Origin: Bacteroidales bacterium KHT7
Lineage (GTDB): Bacteria; Bacteroidota; Bacteroidia; Bacteroidales; Bacteroidaceae
Assembly (NCBI GenBank): GCA_900102385.1
Contig: FNBQ01000013.1
Coordinates: 1-64,000 of the forward strand
Length of the DNA: 64,000 nucleotides
Direction: 5' to 3'
The position numbers and the translations under genes were made by a program. This document shows positions 1 to 8,659 of the stretch, piece by piece. The notes below the pieces were generated by a model. The model was not told where the DNA came from, searched no databases, and was given only the letters and a program-made list of their open reading frames with translations. Each line of letters begins with the position of its first letter. The first letter of the stretch is position 1.

Positions 1-243
1 CAAGTGAATGGCTGTGAACCAGTACAGCAATGGAAGGTTGCTGCCGTGCATAACCGTGCCCGACCTGAGGGTGGTCTCATGTCCGCACTTGGCACACATC
101 CAGCGTTTGTGGCAACGGTTCCAGTACTGTTTCTCGCAGCCACAGCGGCTGCACTTTATACCTTCTTTTTCGCGAGTTTCCTTGAGGTACTTTTCACAAG
201 CTTCCTCGCTGTCGAAATGTTTTGCAAAATCCAACAACTTCAT
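1..243 (-). CDS. IS1595-family transposase, N-terminal part (cut by window edge)
   Basis: Reading the minus strand from the ATG at 243 gives 81 codons without a stop up to the window edge, so only the N-terminus is present. The protein begins MKLLDFAKHFDSEEACEKYL and then shows a zinc ribbon with paired cysteines (KCSRCGCEK, then CAKCGHETTL). This is the layout of the Zn_Tnp_IS1595 domain that precedes the DDE catalytic domain in IS1595-family (ISPna2/ISXO2-like) transposases. The catalytic part lies outside the window. A promoter-like TATCTTTG sits just upstream on the minus strand (about 273-266). The gene is divergent from the lipoprotein that follows. Family assignment rests on recognition of the N-terminal zinc-ribbon pattern. 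Confidence 0.8.
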   Translation of the reverse strand, partial: MKLLDFAKHFDSEEACEKYLKETREKEGIKCSRCGCEKQYWNRCHKRWMCAKCGHETTLRSGTVMHGSNLPLLYWFTAIHL

Positions 244-300
244 TTGGCTATGATTTTTTCAATTACAAAGATAATACATTTGGGGATATTGCGGATTATC
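1..300 (-). mobile_element. Right-hand end of an IS1595-type insertion sequence (boundary uncertain)
   Basis: The element is inferred from the transposase start at 243. The outer end should lie to the right of the transposase promoter. A G-rich stretch at 282-300 (GGGGATATTGCGGATTATC) is a candidate for part of the terminal inverted repeat, but the partner end is outside the window, so neither the repeat nor the target duplication can be verified. Confidence 0.4.
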
Positions 301-348
301 ATTTTAAAGAATATAGAAGATTTGCATATCCAGAGCCTCAAAACTAAC

Positions 349-1878
349 ATGACAGACATGATAAAACCGCTATACATATTGATGATTCTTGCAGTTATCA
401 CTTCGTGCGTTTTTACAAAAGACACAGAACGAGTTGTTACAATCGACAGCAATGAAAAGGCTGTCGGTTGCAACTTGTTTGAGCTCATTGACAGCCAAAC
501 ATTTAAGATTGACAATATAATCTATTCGCTAAATAATAATCATCTCGAAATTACGGGATGCGATAAAAGATTTGAAGGAAAAGCATATTTTATTTCTGCG
601 TTAAACTATCACGGAATAGAATACAAAACAACAGTTATAGATTCACATGCTTTTTCAAACTGCGAAACACTTACCGACATTGATATTCCCAAAAGCATAA
701 CGCACATCGACGAATTTGCATTTTATGGCTGTAAAAGCCTAAAGCAAATATACATTCCGTCAGGTGTGAAGTACATTGGCGTTTTGGCTTTCGATTCTGA
801 TTTTCTGACATCCATATCTGTCGATGAAAACAATCCAACATACGACTCGCGAGAGGATTGTAATGCGATAATCAGAACCAAAGACAATTGTCTGATAAAA
901 GGATGCTGCAATTCAACGATTCCCAAAAGCATAAAAGGCATAGGAGTCGCCGCATTCTCTACATGCAAGGAGCTGAAAAACATAAAAATTCCGGAGAACG
1001 TTCTTTATATTGAAGAAGCGGCTTTTTTCGAATGTACAAATTTAAGGCAAGTAGAATTTTCTGAAGGTCTGAAAGAAATATCATCAAGAGCGTTTGACGG
1101 ATGTTGCAACCTGCAATCCATATTTATTCCTGCCAGCGTTGAAGAACTACACGAAGATGCTTTTATGCGTTGCAACACACTAACGTCGATATCTGTAGAT
1201 AAAGCCAATCCGATTTTTGACTCACGAGAAAATTGCAATGCTATAATACGAACAAAAGACAACCGTTTGGAAGTTGGAGACGGGCTAACGAAAATTCCAG
1301 AAGGCATAAAGTCGCTCGGTATGTTGGCATTTGAAAATCGAACCAATTTGAAATCGATAAACATACCAGCCAGTTTAGTCGATATTTGTGGAAACTATTT
1401 TATTGGATGCGTTGCGCTAAAGTCAATAACAGTAGACGAGAGAAATCCGTCCTACGATTCAAGAAACGACTGTAATGCAATTATTTGTAAAAAAAACAAC
1501 AGTCTGATAAGCGGCTGTGCAAACACAATTATCCCAAACGATGTTGAATCTATCGCGCCATCGGCATTCGAAGGATGTAAAATACTTACACACATCGAGA
1601 TTCCAGACAATGTAAAAGATATAGAATCTGATGCCTTCGCTGAATGTACAAACCTGAAAGAGTTCAGTTTTCCTCGCAAAATAAAAATCATACATTCTGT
1701 TTTTAGAAACTGCGATAGTTTGGAAACAATATTTTTACCTCGCGAAGTTACAAAAATAGATTGCGAATTTAAGTATTCGTGCAAAAATCTGAAAAGAATC
1801 GTAATTCCGAAAGGTTCACGGCAGAAGTTTGAAAAACTTATAGAAAGAAAATACCACTATCTTATTGTTGAAAAATAA
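349..1878 (+). CDS. BspA-like leucine-rich repeat (LRR_5) lipoprotein
   Basis: This is a surface lipoprotein of 509 residues. The start at 349 (or the in-frame ATG at 358) gives a lipoprotein signal ending in AVITSC, with the lipidated Cys near residue 20. The frame is open further upstream, but that part overlaps the divergent transposase. The body is a run of LRR_5 units (patterns such as IPKSITHIDEFAFYGCKSL). These are interleaved with four copies of a spacer containing NP-YDSR-CNAII and a turn before the next IP strand. BspA-like LRR proteins are known from oral and gut Bacteroidetes and are often linked to adhesion; that role is not proved here. The C-terminus IVIPKGSRQKFEKLIERKYH is shared with other LRR genes in this window. 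The nearby IS may affect its promoter: only a weak AAGATTTG at 317-324 is visible. Confidence 0.85.
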   Translation: MTDMIKPLYILMILAVITSCVFTKDTERVVTIDSNEKAVGCNLFELIDSQTFKIDNIIYSLNNNHLEITGCDKRFEGKAYFISALNYHGIEYKTTVIDSHAFSNCETLTDIDIPKSITHIDEFAFYGCKSLKQIYIPSGVKYIGVLAFDSDFLTSISVDENNPTYDSREDCNAIIRTKDNCLIKGCCNSTIPKSIKGIGVAAFSTCKELKNIKIPENVLYIEEAAFFECTNLRQVEFSEGLKEISSRAFDGCCNLQSIFIPASVEELHEDAFMRCNTLTSISVDKANPIFDSRENCNAIIRTKDNRLEVGDGLTKIPEGIKSLGMLAFENRTNLKSINIPASLVDICGNYFIGCVALKSITVDERNPSYDSRNDCNAIICKKNNSLISGCANTIIPNDVESIAPSAFEGCKILTHIEIPDNVKDIESDAFAECTNLKEFSFPRKIKIIHSVFRNCDSLETIFLPREVTKIDCEFKYSCKNLKRIVIPKGSRQKFEKLIERKYHYLIVEK

Positions 1879-2047
1879 TGACAATCCCGAAGGAATCCCG
1901 AAACAAACCCGAAGGAAGTCACTTGCATTCAAAACAAGATTAAAGTTTCGACAAACTAACAAACAATCAGCATTGTAGGATGGCAAAACGGCAGGCAATC
2001 CTTGTCTATTCCGCACAATAATCTTTTCATTTTCGTAGGATAAGTCT

Positions 2048-2078
2048 TTTGTGATTCGATGGTTTTATATTATCTTTG
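2048..2078 (+). promoter_or_regulatory. Bacteroidetes-type promoter of the DUF3078 gene
   Basis: TTTG at 2048-2051, exactly 19 bases, then TATCTTTG at 2071-2078. This is a full match to the TTTG-N19-TAnnTTTG consensus, 28 bases before the ATG at 2106. Confidence 0.8.
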
Positions 2079-2105
2079 CCACCACAAAGTAATTTATTTG
2101 TTTTC

Positions 2106-3437
2106 ATGAAAAGAAAATTGTTTTTTATCTCAGCAGCAATGCTTACAGTTTGCACACCAGCGTTCGCACAGAACGAGGTCGTTCAGCAAGCAGAGCAGAC
2201 AGAGCAAAATGTTCAGGAAACACGCGTTTCTGCCTCAGAGCAAATTCAGTCGGTGCTGAAAAACTACCAAGATACACTTTCGAGTACAATCTACAAGTTC
2301 AGAACTGGAAGTGATACCGATGCGTTCAACACTCGAATGAATCCGTACGGATACAAGATGTTTGTTCCATACACTTTCTACAAGTCGCCGGTAACTCAGC
2401 AAATGTCGCTGAATTCCGATTCTGGCAACGAGAAGCACACGCAGGTTATGGCGTTTGCCAACAAGCATCTGCTTAACACATACATGCACTTTCCCGACAA
2501 CTTCGCTACAACCGAAAACGAACTGAAGGACGTAAAGGTGAACTTGGGCGAGGTAAAAAAACGCAACATAAAGGTTAGCAAACTTATCGACAGCGATGCT
2601 TCGAGCGATGTGGGCAAGGACAATGCTCTGGTAAAGAAGCCGAACTTCTGGAAATATACTGGCAACGTGTCGTTGCAGTTCACGCAGAGTTACATCTCGG
2701 GAAACTGGTATCAGGGTGGTACAAGTTCAAACTCGATGCTCTCTAACTTCAAGGCAACGGCAGTTTACGACGACCAGCAGCGAATCTCATTCGACAACGC
2801 GCTCGAACTTAAACTCGGATTCATTCAGCAGGAAGGTGACACGATTCACAAGTACAAGACAAATTCCGACCAGTTCCGTCTGACATCGAAACTCGGTTAC
2901 AAGACAGCCGAAAAGAGCGACTGGTACTACACTCTCCAACTCGAGGCTTACTCTCAGTTCTGCTCGGGTTACAAGACCAACGATTTGAAACGATACTCAA
3001 GTTTCCTGTCTCCGGGAAAACTGGCGTTCTCTCTCGGTATCGACTACAAGAAGACTGGAAAGAAAGGCGAGGTTTCCGTCCTCTTGTCACCGGCTACATA
3101 CAACTTTACTTGCGTAACCGACTCGCTTGTTGACGAAACAAGTTACGGTCTGAAGGAAGGCAACAAGATTCTGCACGACTTCGGTTACAAAGTTCAGGTA
3201 ACATACAAGTACGTATTCTGCAAGCAGATTTCGATGGAAGGAAGATTCTACGTATTCTCTAACTACCACAAACTCGAAGGTGAGTTGGAGCACACATTCA
3301 ACTTCCAAGTTGGAAAATGGCTTTCTACAAAACTGTACTTCTACCCACGATTCGACGACAATCGCACGCGCGTAGAGGGCTACAACTACTGGCAGATGAA
3401 GGAAATGCTAAGTTTCGGTCTGAACTACACGCTATAA
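2106..3437 (+). CDS. DUF3078 outer-membrane protein
   Basis: This is an exported protein of 443 residues. The start at 2106 gives a clean signal peptide (MKRKLFFISAAMLTVCTPAFA, cleaved before QNE) and lies just after a strong promoter; an upstream in-frame start would overlap the promoter box. Residues about 30-160 are polar and probably helical. From about residue 195 (NFWKYTGNVSLQFTQSYISG) to the end, alternating strands with aromatic girdles and a final YTL terminus suggest a beta-barrel of the DUF3078 family, which is common in Bacteroidetes and uncharacterised. The gene is monocistronic and convergent with the MltF pair, sharing a bidirectional terminator. The barrel topology is inferred from the alternation pattern only. 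Confidence 0.8.
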   Translation: MKRKLFFISAAMLTVCTPAFAQNEVVQQAEQTEQNVQETRVSASEQIQSVLKNYQDTLSSTIYKFRTGSDTDAFNTRMNPYGYKMFVPYTFYKSPVTQQMSLNSDSGNEKHTQVMAFANKHLLNTYMHFPDNFATTENELKDVKVNLGEVKKRNIKVSKLIDSDASSDVGKDNALVKKPNFWKYTGNVSLQFTQSYISGNWYQGGTSSNSMLSNFKATAVYDDQQRISFDNALELKLGFIQQEGDTIHKYKTNSDQFRLTSKLGYKTAEKSDWYYTLQLEAYSQFCSGYKTNDLKRYSSFLSPGKLAFSLGIDYKKTGKKGEVSVLLSPATYNFTCVTDSLVDETSYGLKEGNKILHDFGYKVQVTYKYVFCKQISMEGRFYVFSNYHKLEGELEHTFNFQVGKWLSTKLYFYPRFDDNRTRVEGYNYWQMKEMLSFGLNYTL

Positions 3438-3455
3438 TAATATTTTCAGATAACA

Positions 3456-3497
3456 AAAAATCGGTCAAGTCCAATTCTGTGGATTTGACCGATTTTT
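3456..3497. terminator. Bidirectional intrinsic terminator
   Basis: AATCGGTCAAGTCC pairs with GGATTTGACCGATT around a short loop, with an A-run before and a T-run after. It sits between two convergent genes and can serve both strands. Confidence 0.85.
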
Positions 3498-3506
3498 GTT
3501 TGCTGC

Positions 3507-4967
3507 CTAATGAATTCTTCTGCAATAAAACTCGTATCTCAGATTTATCTCCTTAACGAAATTATACGTTTCGCCGCCTCGCAGATATCCGGCTTTGCAA
3601 ACAGGATCCGAGAAGTATTTGCGTTGCGATTTCAGCAGAACGAAATGACCAACGTCTTCCCACAACTGAGGGTCTTTTCCGTGCTTCTTTGCCAAAGCCT
3701 GAGCATCGCGGATGTGCGTGTATCCAGCATTATATGCCGCCAGAATGAACTTGATGCGCTCCTTTCGGTTTTTCACATCCTTGAAAGTTTTGTCGAGCGT
3801 GGCGATGTAGCGAACCGCGCCCTTCACGCTATACTCAACATCATTAAGTTTGTCCGCAGGAATGCCCATTGCGCGCGCCGTTCTTGGCATTAACTGCATA
3901 ATTCCGCGAGCACCAGCCCACGACACCACATCGGGATTAAACTTAGACTCCTGATAGGCGAGCGACGCCAACATTCGCCAGTCCCATTTTATATCTTCAG
4001 CATAAAGTTTGAAGTACATATCGTATTTCGAGATGTGACCGGTGGTGATATCCATAATCGGATTATACATTTGGTTTATCTGTGCAAACTCAAAGTACTT
4101 ATGTATGCTAATCTGATATTCCTTAGTGTTGATGTTCGCCTTGTGCCACTTGTCGGCAGCCTCGGCAAGCAACGGAGTATCCCTTCGGGTTGCCCACGCA
4201 GCATTCTGGTTAAGGCTGATTTCCATATTCACATCGAGTTTAGTGTTGAACTGAGCATTGATGCGCGCAAGGTCGTTGTCGCAGATTGTGTAGTCTATTT
4301 TGCCTTCTGCCACCTGCTGACACAAATCCTCCACGCTCACTTCCTCGTTGTAGACGGGCTGAACATCGATGGCATTTCCGCCCAACTCCTGATTAAGGTT
4401 GTAGAGGCGCGTGAGATACTTCTCGCTCTTGGCATACACCTTCTTTCCGACCAACTGAGTCACATCTCTTATTGTGTTGCTGTCCTTGCGCTGAACCAAA
4501 ACCTGATGCGTTACGTTGCGCTGTCCGCAGTAGGTGAGATAGCGACGATATTGCTTCGTAACAGGCAGATTGTAAACGATGATATCAGCCTGTTTGTCGA
4601 GCAGTTTCTGAACCATCTCATTCTCGTTGCTCGCCACAATAATTTTCAGTTTCAGATTGAGCGATTTGGCGAAACTCTTAGCCAGTTCGTACTGAAAACC
4701 CATTATTTCCTCGCGATAGTTGAAGTAACTTGCAGGACCGCTCATAGTCAGAACCCTTAACTCGCCACGCTTCTGAATGTCGGGCAGGTCGAGCGTTTTT
4801 TTCAGTTCAACCTTCTCGTTCTGAGAGCCGTCTTTGCGATAGTAATAAACCACCGTAACCACGGCGATGGCAGCCACCGCCACAGGAAGAAGCCGCTTGT
4901 CGAGAGTCTTTGCAATCGCTACGAACCTTTTCAGAAATTCGATTATGCGCCTAAAAATATTTTTCAT
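3507..4967 (-). CDS. mltF: MltF-like membrane-bound lytic murein transglycosylase
   Basis: This peptidoglycan-cleaving enzyme has 486 residues. A membrane anchor (about residues 25-45) is followed by a periplasmic SBP_bac_3-like domain (about 60-290, beginning PDIQKRGELRVLT). The C-terminal SLT domain (about 310-460) has the catalytic Glu in SLAYQESKFNPDVVSW, followed by GARGIMQLMPRTA and AAYNAGYTHI. This two-domain order is that of MltF, where the binding-protein-like domain regulates the lytic domain. The first ATG is at 4967; a TTG six bases upstream is less likely. It lies six bases after the stop of a paralogous gene, so the two form an operon read leftward. Confidence 0.9.
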   Translation of the reverse strand: MKNIFRRIIEFLKRFVAIAKTLDKRLLPVAVAAIAVVTVVYYYRKDGSQNEKVELKKTLDLPDIQKRGELRVLTMSGPASYFNYREEIMGFQYELAKSFAKSLNLKLKIIVASNENEMVQKLLDKQADIIVYNLPVTKQYRRYLTYCGQRNVTHQVLVQRKDSNTIRDVTQLVGKKVYAKSEKYLTRLYNLNQELGGNAIDVQPVYNEEVSVEDLCQQVAEGKIDYTICDNDLARINAQFNTKLDVNMEISLNQNAAWATRRDTPLLAEAADKWHKANINTKEYQISIHKYFEFAQINQMYNPIMDITTGHISKYDMYFKLYAEDIKWDWRMLASLAYQESKFNPDVVSWAGARGIMQLMPRTARAMGIPADKLNDVEYSVKGAVRYIATLDKTFKDVKNRKERIKFILAAYNAGYTHIRDAQALAKKHGKDPQLWEDVGHFVLLKSQRKYFSDPVCKAGYLRGGETYNFVKEINLRYEFYCRRIH

Positions 4968-4973
4968 AAACAA

Positions 4974-6074
4974 TTAGTTTCTTTTTACGTGCATTCTGTA
5001 GAAATTATGTCGACTTCGGATTTGCTTAACATAATTAAATGTCTCACTTCCACGCATATAACCATATTTTACTGAAGCATCATTATAATACATCGGCTTG
5101 CTGAGCAGAAGAACATACTGGTCTACGTTTCCCTGCCAGACGTGCGGATTTTTGCCATGTTTCTGAGCCAGAGCCATAGCGTCTCTGATATGATGACTTC
5201 CGCCGTTGTACGAAGCCAAGACGAAATTCAGACGCTCGTTGCGGTCGTGAATATCGCTGAACGTTCTGTCGAGTTTGCGCAGGTAGCGCGTTGCCCCGGC
5301 GATGCTTGATTCAGGATTCATCAAGTCGCCTTCGGAGATGCCAACCGAAGCCGCCGTTGCCGGCATCATCTGCATCAGTCCCTGCGCTCCAGCCCACGAC
5401 ACAGCACTCGGGTTGAAACTGCTTTCCTGATAGGCGAGCGAGGCGAGAAGACGCCAATCCCAGTCAATCGTTCCGGCATACCGCTTGAACAGCGCATCGT
5501 ACTTGCTGATGATTCCAGCCTTCATGTTAAGCATCTGAGCCGCCGGCTTGCCACGATGAACGGGGCGGAACAGCAATCCCTCGAAATATTTGCGGTGAAG
5601 CATCTTCGACTCGGGCATCGTGCCAGCCTGAGCGCACCACTCGTTTACCGACTGGCGGAGCAGAGGAGCGTTCTTGCCGACCGTCCACACCAGCGAATCG
5701 CGCTTTCCGACCGAGGAATGTGAGATTATCATGTCAGCCTCGCCGTTTTCGAGCATCTTCTTCAGTTCGGGCATCGTGTCTGCCACCTGAACGCGGATTC
5801 GTGCACCAATGCTGTTGGCATAAAGCGCAGCCATCTCGAACTGATAACCGAACTCCATTCCGCGGAAACTGAAATAATCGTAAGGACCGTAGAGCGAGGC
5901 AACAATCAACTCGCCGCTTTCCTGTATCTTGTCAAGGTCGAAATGTTCGTTCTGAACATCATCCGTAGTTTCTTTTTTATCGAAAAAGGCACTTTTCTGC
6001 TGTTCGTCTCCACTGTTTCCGGCGCATGAACAAGAAAGTGCCACAAGAATTATTATTGCAATTTTGTGATACAT
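4974..6074 (-). CDS. MltF-like lytic transglycosylase lipoprotein with shortened sensor domain
   Basis: This protein has 366 residues. The start at 6074 yields a lipoprotein signal (MYHKIAIIILVALSCSC, lipid Cys at about 15 or 17). The longer open frame upstream would bury that signal. The SLT domain is complete, with the catalytic Glu in SLAYQESSFNPSAVSW, then GAQGLMQMMPATAA and ASYNGGSHHIRDA. The SBP-like domain starts normally (KIQESGELIVASLYGPYDYF) but jumps from ADMIISHSSVGK straight to VGKNAPLLRQSVNEW. Compared with the neighbouring paralogue, about 115 residues of the second lobe are absent. The reading frame is intact across the junction, so this looks like a fixed domain contraction rather than decay. 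It is upstream of, and probably cotranscribed with, the longer paralogue. Confidence 0.85.
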   Translation of the reverse strand: MYHKIAIIILVALSCSCAGNSGDEQQKSAFFDKKETTDDVQNEHFDLDKIQESGELIVASLYGPYDYFSFRGMEFGYQFEMAALYANSIGARIRVQVADTMPELKKMLENGEADMIISHSSVGKRDSLVWTVGKNAPLLRQSVNEWCAQAGTMPESKMLHRKYFEGLLFRPVHRGKPAAQMLNMKAGIISKYDALFKRYAGTIDWDWRLLASLAYQESSFNPSAVSWAGAQGLMQMMPATAASVGISEGDLMNPESSIAGATRYLRKLDRTFSDIHDRNERLNFVLASYNGGSHHIRDAMALAQKHGKNPHVWQGNVDQYVLLLSKPMYYNDASVKYGYMRGSETFNYVKQIRSRHNFYRMHVKRN

Positions 6075-6279
6075 GATGCAAAAATATATAAATAAGCAGA
6101 AAATCAGTCTAAAACAGACTGGATTTTTCAGAATATCAAGCAATTTTGTCATTTTGTAAATTTCGGAAGAAAATGATAATGACAAAATTACGAATCGCAA
6201 GATTCGGAATTTCTTTTCTCATCTGATTGCATAAAACAATGTCTAAGATTATGATTTTTAAAAATATTTAGTCTTTTTT

Positions 6280-6310
6280 GTTGCAGATTTAAAAATAATC
6301 ACTACTTTTG
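6280..6310 (+). promoter_or_regulatory. Promoter of the his leader and operon
   Basis: GTTG at 6280-6283, 19 bases, then TACTTTTG at 6303-6310. Transcription should begin about 25 bases before the leader-peptide ATG at 6342. Confidence 0.75.
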
Positions 6311-6341
6311 CAACCGAATTAAAACAAAGTATAAAAGAAAA

Positions 6342-6389
6342 ATGACATTTACAGCACACCATCATTTCCATCATGGAACCAACGGGTAA
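6342..6389 (+). CDS. hisL: Histidine operon leader peptide
   Basis: A 15-codon frame reads MTFTAHHHFHHGTNG and stops at 6387-6389. Five of six consecutive codons (6357-6374) are His. It lies between the promoter and hisG, about 120 bases upstream of hisG. Ribosome stalling on His codons when charged tRNA-His is scarce is the established logic of his attenuation. Finding such a peptide directly before hisG makes regulation by attenuation very likely. It is too short to be found by ordinary gene finders. Confidence 0.85.
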   Translation: MTFTAHHHFHHGTNG

Positions 6390-6476
6390 TCGGTGGGCTG
6401 TTTGTCGTATACATACAGAGAGATTTGAATCAAGGCTTGCCGATTTTTATTGGTGAGTCTTTTTTTATATAGTTAA
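6388..6476 (+). promoter_or_regulatory. Candidate his attenuator (terminator/antiterminator region)
   Basis: AATCGGTGGGCT (6388-6399) can pair, with several G-U wobbles, with GGCTTGCCGATT (6434-6445), which is followed by TTTATT. The 5' arm overlaps the stop codon of the leader peptide. A competing local fold within 6428-6445 (AATC..GG..CC..GATT) is possible, and a second T-run is at 6469-6476. The arrangement fits ribosome-controlled attenuation. Which fold terminates and which antiterminates is inference. Confidence 0.55.
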
Positions 6477-6512
6477 ATCAACCAAGTAAAACAACAAAAA
6501 ACAAATATCAAA

Positions 6513-7364
6513 ATGTTAAGAATAGCCGTACAATCAAAAGGTCGTCTTTATGAAGACACAATGGCACTACTTGCCGAAGCAGACATCAAAGTAAGTTCGT
6601 CTAAGCGCACACTTCTGGTGCAGTCGCCAAACTTCCCAATAGAGGTTCTCTTTCTGCGCGACGATGATATTCCGCAGAGTGTTGCAAGCGGCGTTGCCGA
6701 CCTTGGTATAGTAGGCGAGAACGAGTTTGTTGAACGTGCCGAGGATGCCGAAATCATCCGTCGTCTGGGCTTCAGCAAGTGCCGCATCTCACTTGCAATT
6801 CCTAAGGCAATCGACTACAAGGGCGTTGAATGGTTCAACGGCAAGAAGATTGCCACATCATATCCCGGAATCCTTAACGATTTTCTGAAGAAGAACAACA
6901 TAAAGGCCGAGGTTCACGTAATAACAGGTTCGGTAGAGATTGCTCCGGGCATCGGACTTGCCGACGCCATCTTCGACATCGTAAGTTCTGGCTCAACACT
7001 CGTAAGCAACAACCTTAAGGAGGTTGAAGTTGTAATGAAGAGCGAGGCTCTGCTCATCGGAAACAAGCAAATGGACGAGGACAAGAAGGCAATTCTCGAA
7101 GAACTTCTGTTCCGCATCGAGGCTGTAAAGGCTGCCGAGGACAAGAAATACGTTCTGATGAACGCTCCGACAGAGAAACTGAACGAAATCATCGCCGTTC
7201 TGCCGGGAATGAAGAGCCCAACCGTGATGCCGCTGGCTCAGGAAGGTTGGAACAGCGTTGCAACCGTGCTCGACGAGAAGTGCTTCTGGGACATCATCGG
7301 TAAACTGAAGGCACTTGGCGCACAGGGCATCTTGGTTCTTCCAATCGAAAAAATGATTCTGTAA
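6513..7364 (+). CDS. hisG: ATP phosphoribosyltransferase (long form)
   Basis: This enzyme catalyses the first step of histidine synthesis, condensing ATP with PRPP. At 283 residues it is the long form, with a C-terminal regulatory domain (about 205-283) that binds histidine for feedback inhibition. Visible landmarks are MLRIAVQSKGRLYEDT at the N-terminus, SGVADLGIVGENEF, ATSYPGILNDFLKK and the PRPP-binding loop GLADAIFDIVSSGSTL. It is the first gene of hisGDCB, 13 bases before hisD, behind the His leader peptide. Confidence 0.95.
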   Translation: MLRIAVQSKGRLYEDTMALLAEADIKVSSSKRTLLVQSPNFPIEVLFLRDDDIPQSVASGVADLGIVGENEFVERAEDAEIIRRLGFSKCRISLAIPKAIDYKGVEWFNGKKIATSYPGILNDFLKKNNIKAEVHVITGSVEIAPGIGLADAIFDIVSSGSTLVSNNLKEVEVVMKSEALLIGNKQMDEDKKAILEELLFRIEAVKAAEDKKYVLMNAPTEKLNEIIAVLPGMKSPTVMPLAQEGWNSVATVLDEKCFWDIIGKLKALGAQGILVLPIEKMIL

Positions 7365-7377
7365 AACACGACACAAC

Positions 7378-8658
7378 ATGAAAGTGATAAAATATCCATC
7401 GCGAAACCAATGGAACGAAATCCTTGAGCGTCCGGTGATGAACATAGACAAGCTGCGCGACACCGTTTGCAGCGTGCTTGCCGAAATTAAGTCAGACGGC
7501 GACGAAGCCGTAAAGAAATACGAACTGATGTTCGACAAGGTTCAGCTCGACAGCCTTCAGGTTTCGGAAGCCGAGATTGAAGAGGCCGAAAAACTCATCG
7601 ACCCGAAACTGCGCGAGGCACTCGTTCTGGCGCACAGCAACATAAGCAAGTTTCACGAGGCTCAGATGTTCGAGCCGATAAAGGTTGAGACTCAGCCGGG
7701 CGTTGTATGCTGGCAGAAAAGCGTTGCCATCGAGAAGGTAGGACTCTACATTCCGGGCGGAACAGCGCCGCTGTTTTCAACCGTGCTGATGCTTGCAACT
7801 CCTGCCAAGATTGCCGGCTGTAAGGAAATCGTGCTCTGCACACCTCCATCAAAAGACGGAAAAGTCAATCCTGCTATCCTCTGCGCAGCCAAGGTTGCCG
7901 GAGTGAACAAGATATTCAAGATTGGCGGCGTTCAGGCAATCGGAGCAATGGCTTACGGAACTGAAAGCGTTATAAAGGTTGACAAGATTTTCGGTCCGGG
8001 AAATCAGTTCGTAATGGCTGCAAAACAACAAGTTAGTCTTAGCGATGTGGCAATAGATATGCCGGCAGGTCCGTCGGAAGTTGAGGTTTTGGCAGATGCG
8101 CAGAGCAATCCGGTCTTCATCGCGGCAGACCTTCTTTCGCAGGCTGAGCACGGAGCCGACAGTCAGGTTCTGCTCGTCTCAACAAGCGAAGAACTCATCG
8201 AAAAAGTTCAGGAGGAGGTTGAGAAGCAGCTCAATCAGCTTCCACGCAAGGAGATAGCCGAGAAAGCACTTCAGAACAGCCGTCTGGTGGTTGTAAAAGA
8301 CATGGAAGAGGCTATCGAGATGACAAACGAATATGCTCCGGAACATCTTATCCTGAGCAATGCCGATTATAAAGAGGTGGCAGAGCGTATAACTCATGCC
8401 GGCTCGGTATTTATGGGACAGTACAGCTGCGAGAGTGCCGGCGACTACGCTTCGGGCACAAACCACACGCTGCCGACAAAGGGCTATGCAAAAGCCTATA
8501 GCGGCCTATGCCTCGACAGTTTCGTAAGAAAGATGACGTTCCAAGAACTCACAGCCGAGGGCATCAGAAACATTGGTGCGGCGGTTGAGATTATGGCGGC
8601 AAACGAGCAGCTCGACGCTCACAAAAATGCAATGACAGTAAGATTAAAAACTGTATAA
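7378..8658 (+). CDS. hisD: Histidinol dehydrogenase
   Basis: This zinc- and NAD-dependent enzyme oxidises histidinol to histidine in the last two pathway steps. It has 426 residues, the usual length. Family motifs are [51 protein letters not shown] and the catalytic Glu-His in [10 protein letters not shown]. The C-terminal [15 protein letters not shown] segment matches the conserved end. The stop is one base before the hisC ATG, so the genes are tightly coupled. Confidence 0.95.
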   Translation: MKVIKYPSRNQWNEILERPVMNIDKLRDTVCSVLAEIKSDGDEAVKKYELMFDKVQLDSLQVSEAEIEEAEKLIDPKLREALVLAHSNISKFHEAQMFEPIKVETQPGVVCWQKSVAIEKVGLYIPGGTAPLFSTVLMLATPAKIAGCKEIVLCTPPSKDGKVNPAILCAAKVAGVNKIFKIGGVQAIGAMAYGTESVIKVDKIFGPGNQFVMAAKQQVSLSDVAIDMPAGPSEVEVLADAQSNPVFIAADLLSQAEHGADSQVLLVSTSEELIEKVQEEVEKQLNQLPRKEIAEKALQNSRLVVVKDMEEAIEMTNEYAPEHLILSNADYKEVAERITHAGSVFMGQYSCESAGDYASGTNHTLPTKGYAKAYSGLCLDSFVRKMTFQELTAEGIRNIGAAVEIMAANEQLDAHKNAMTVRLKTV

Positions 8659-8659
8659 C

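Noticed and set aside
4-348. Upstream extension of the lipoprotein frame (115 extra codons)
   Set aside because: It lies antisense to the transposase N-terminus, has no family match, and would bury the lipoprotein signal.
4035-4760. Plus-strand frame of 241 codons
   Set aside because: Antisense to the MltF gene with no protein features.
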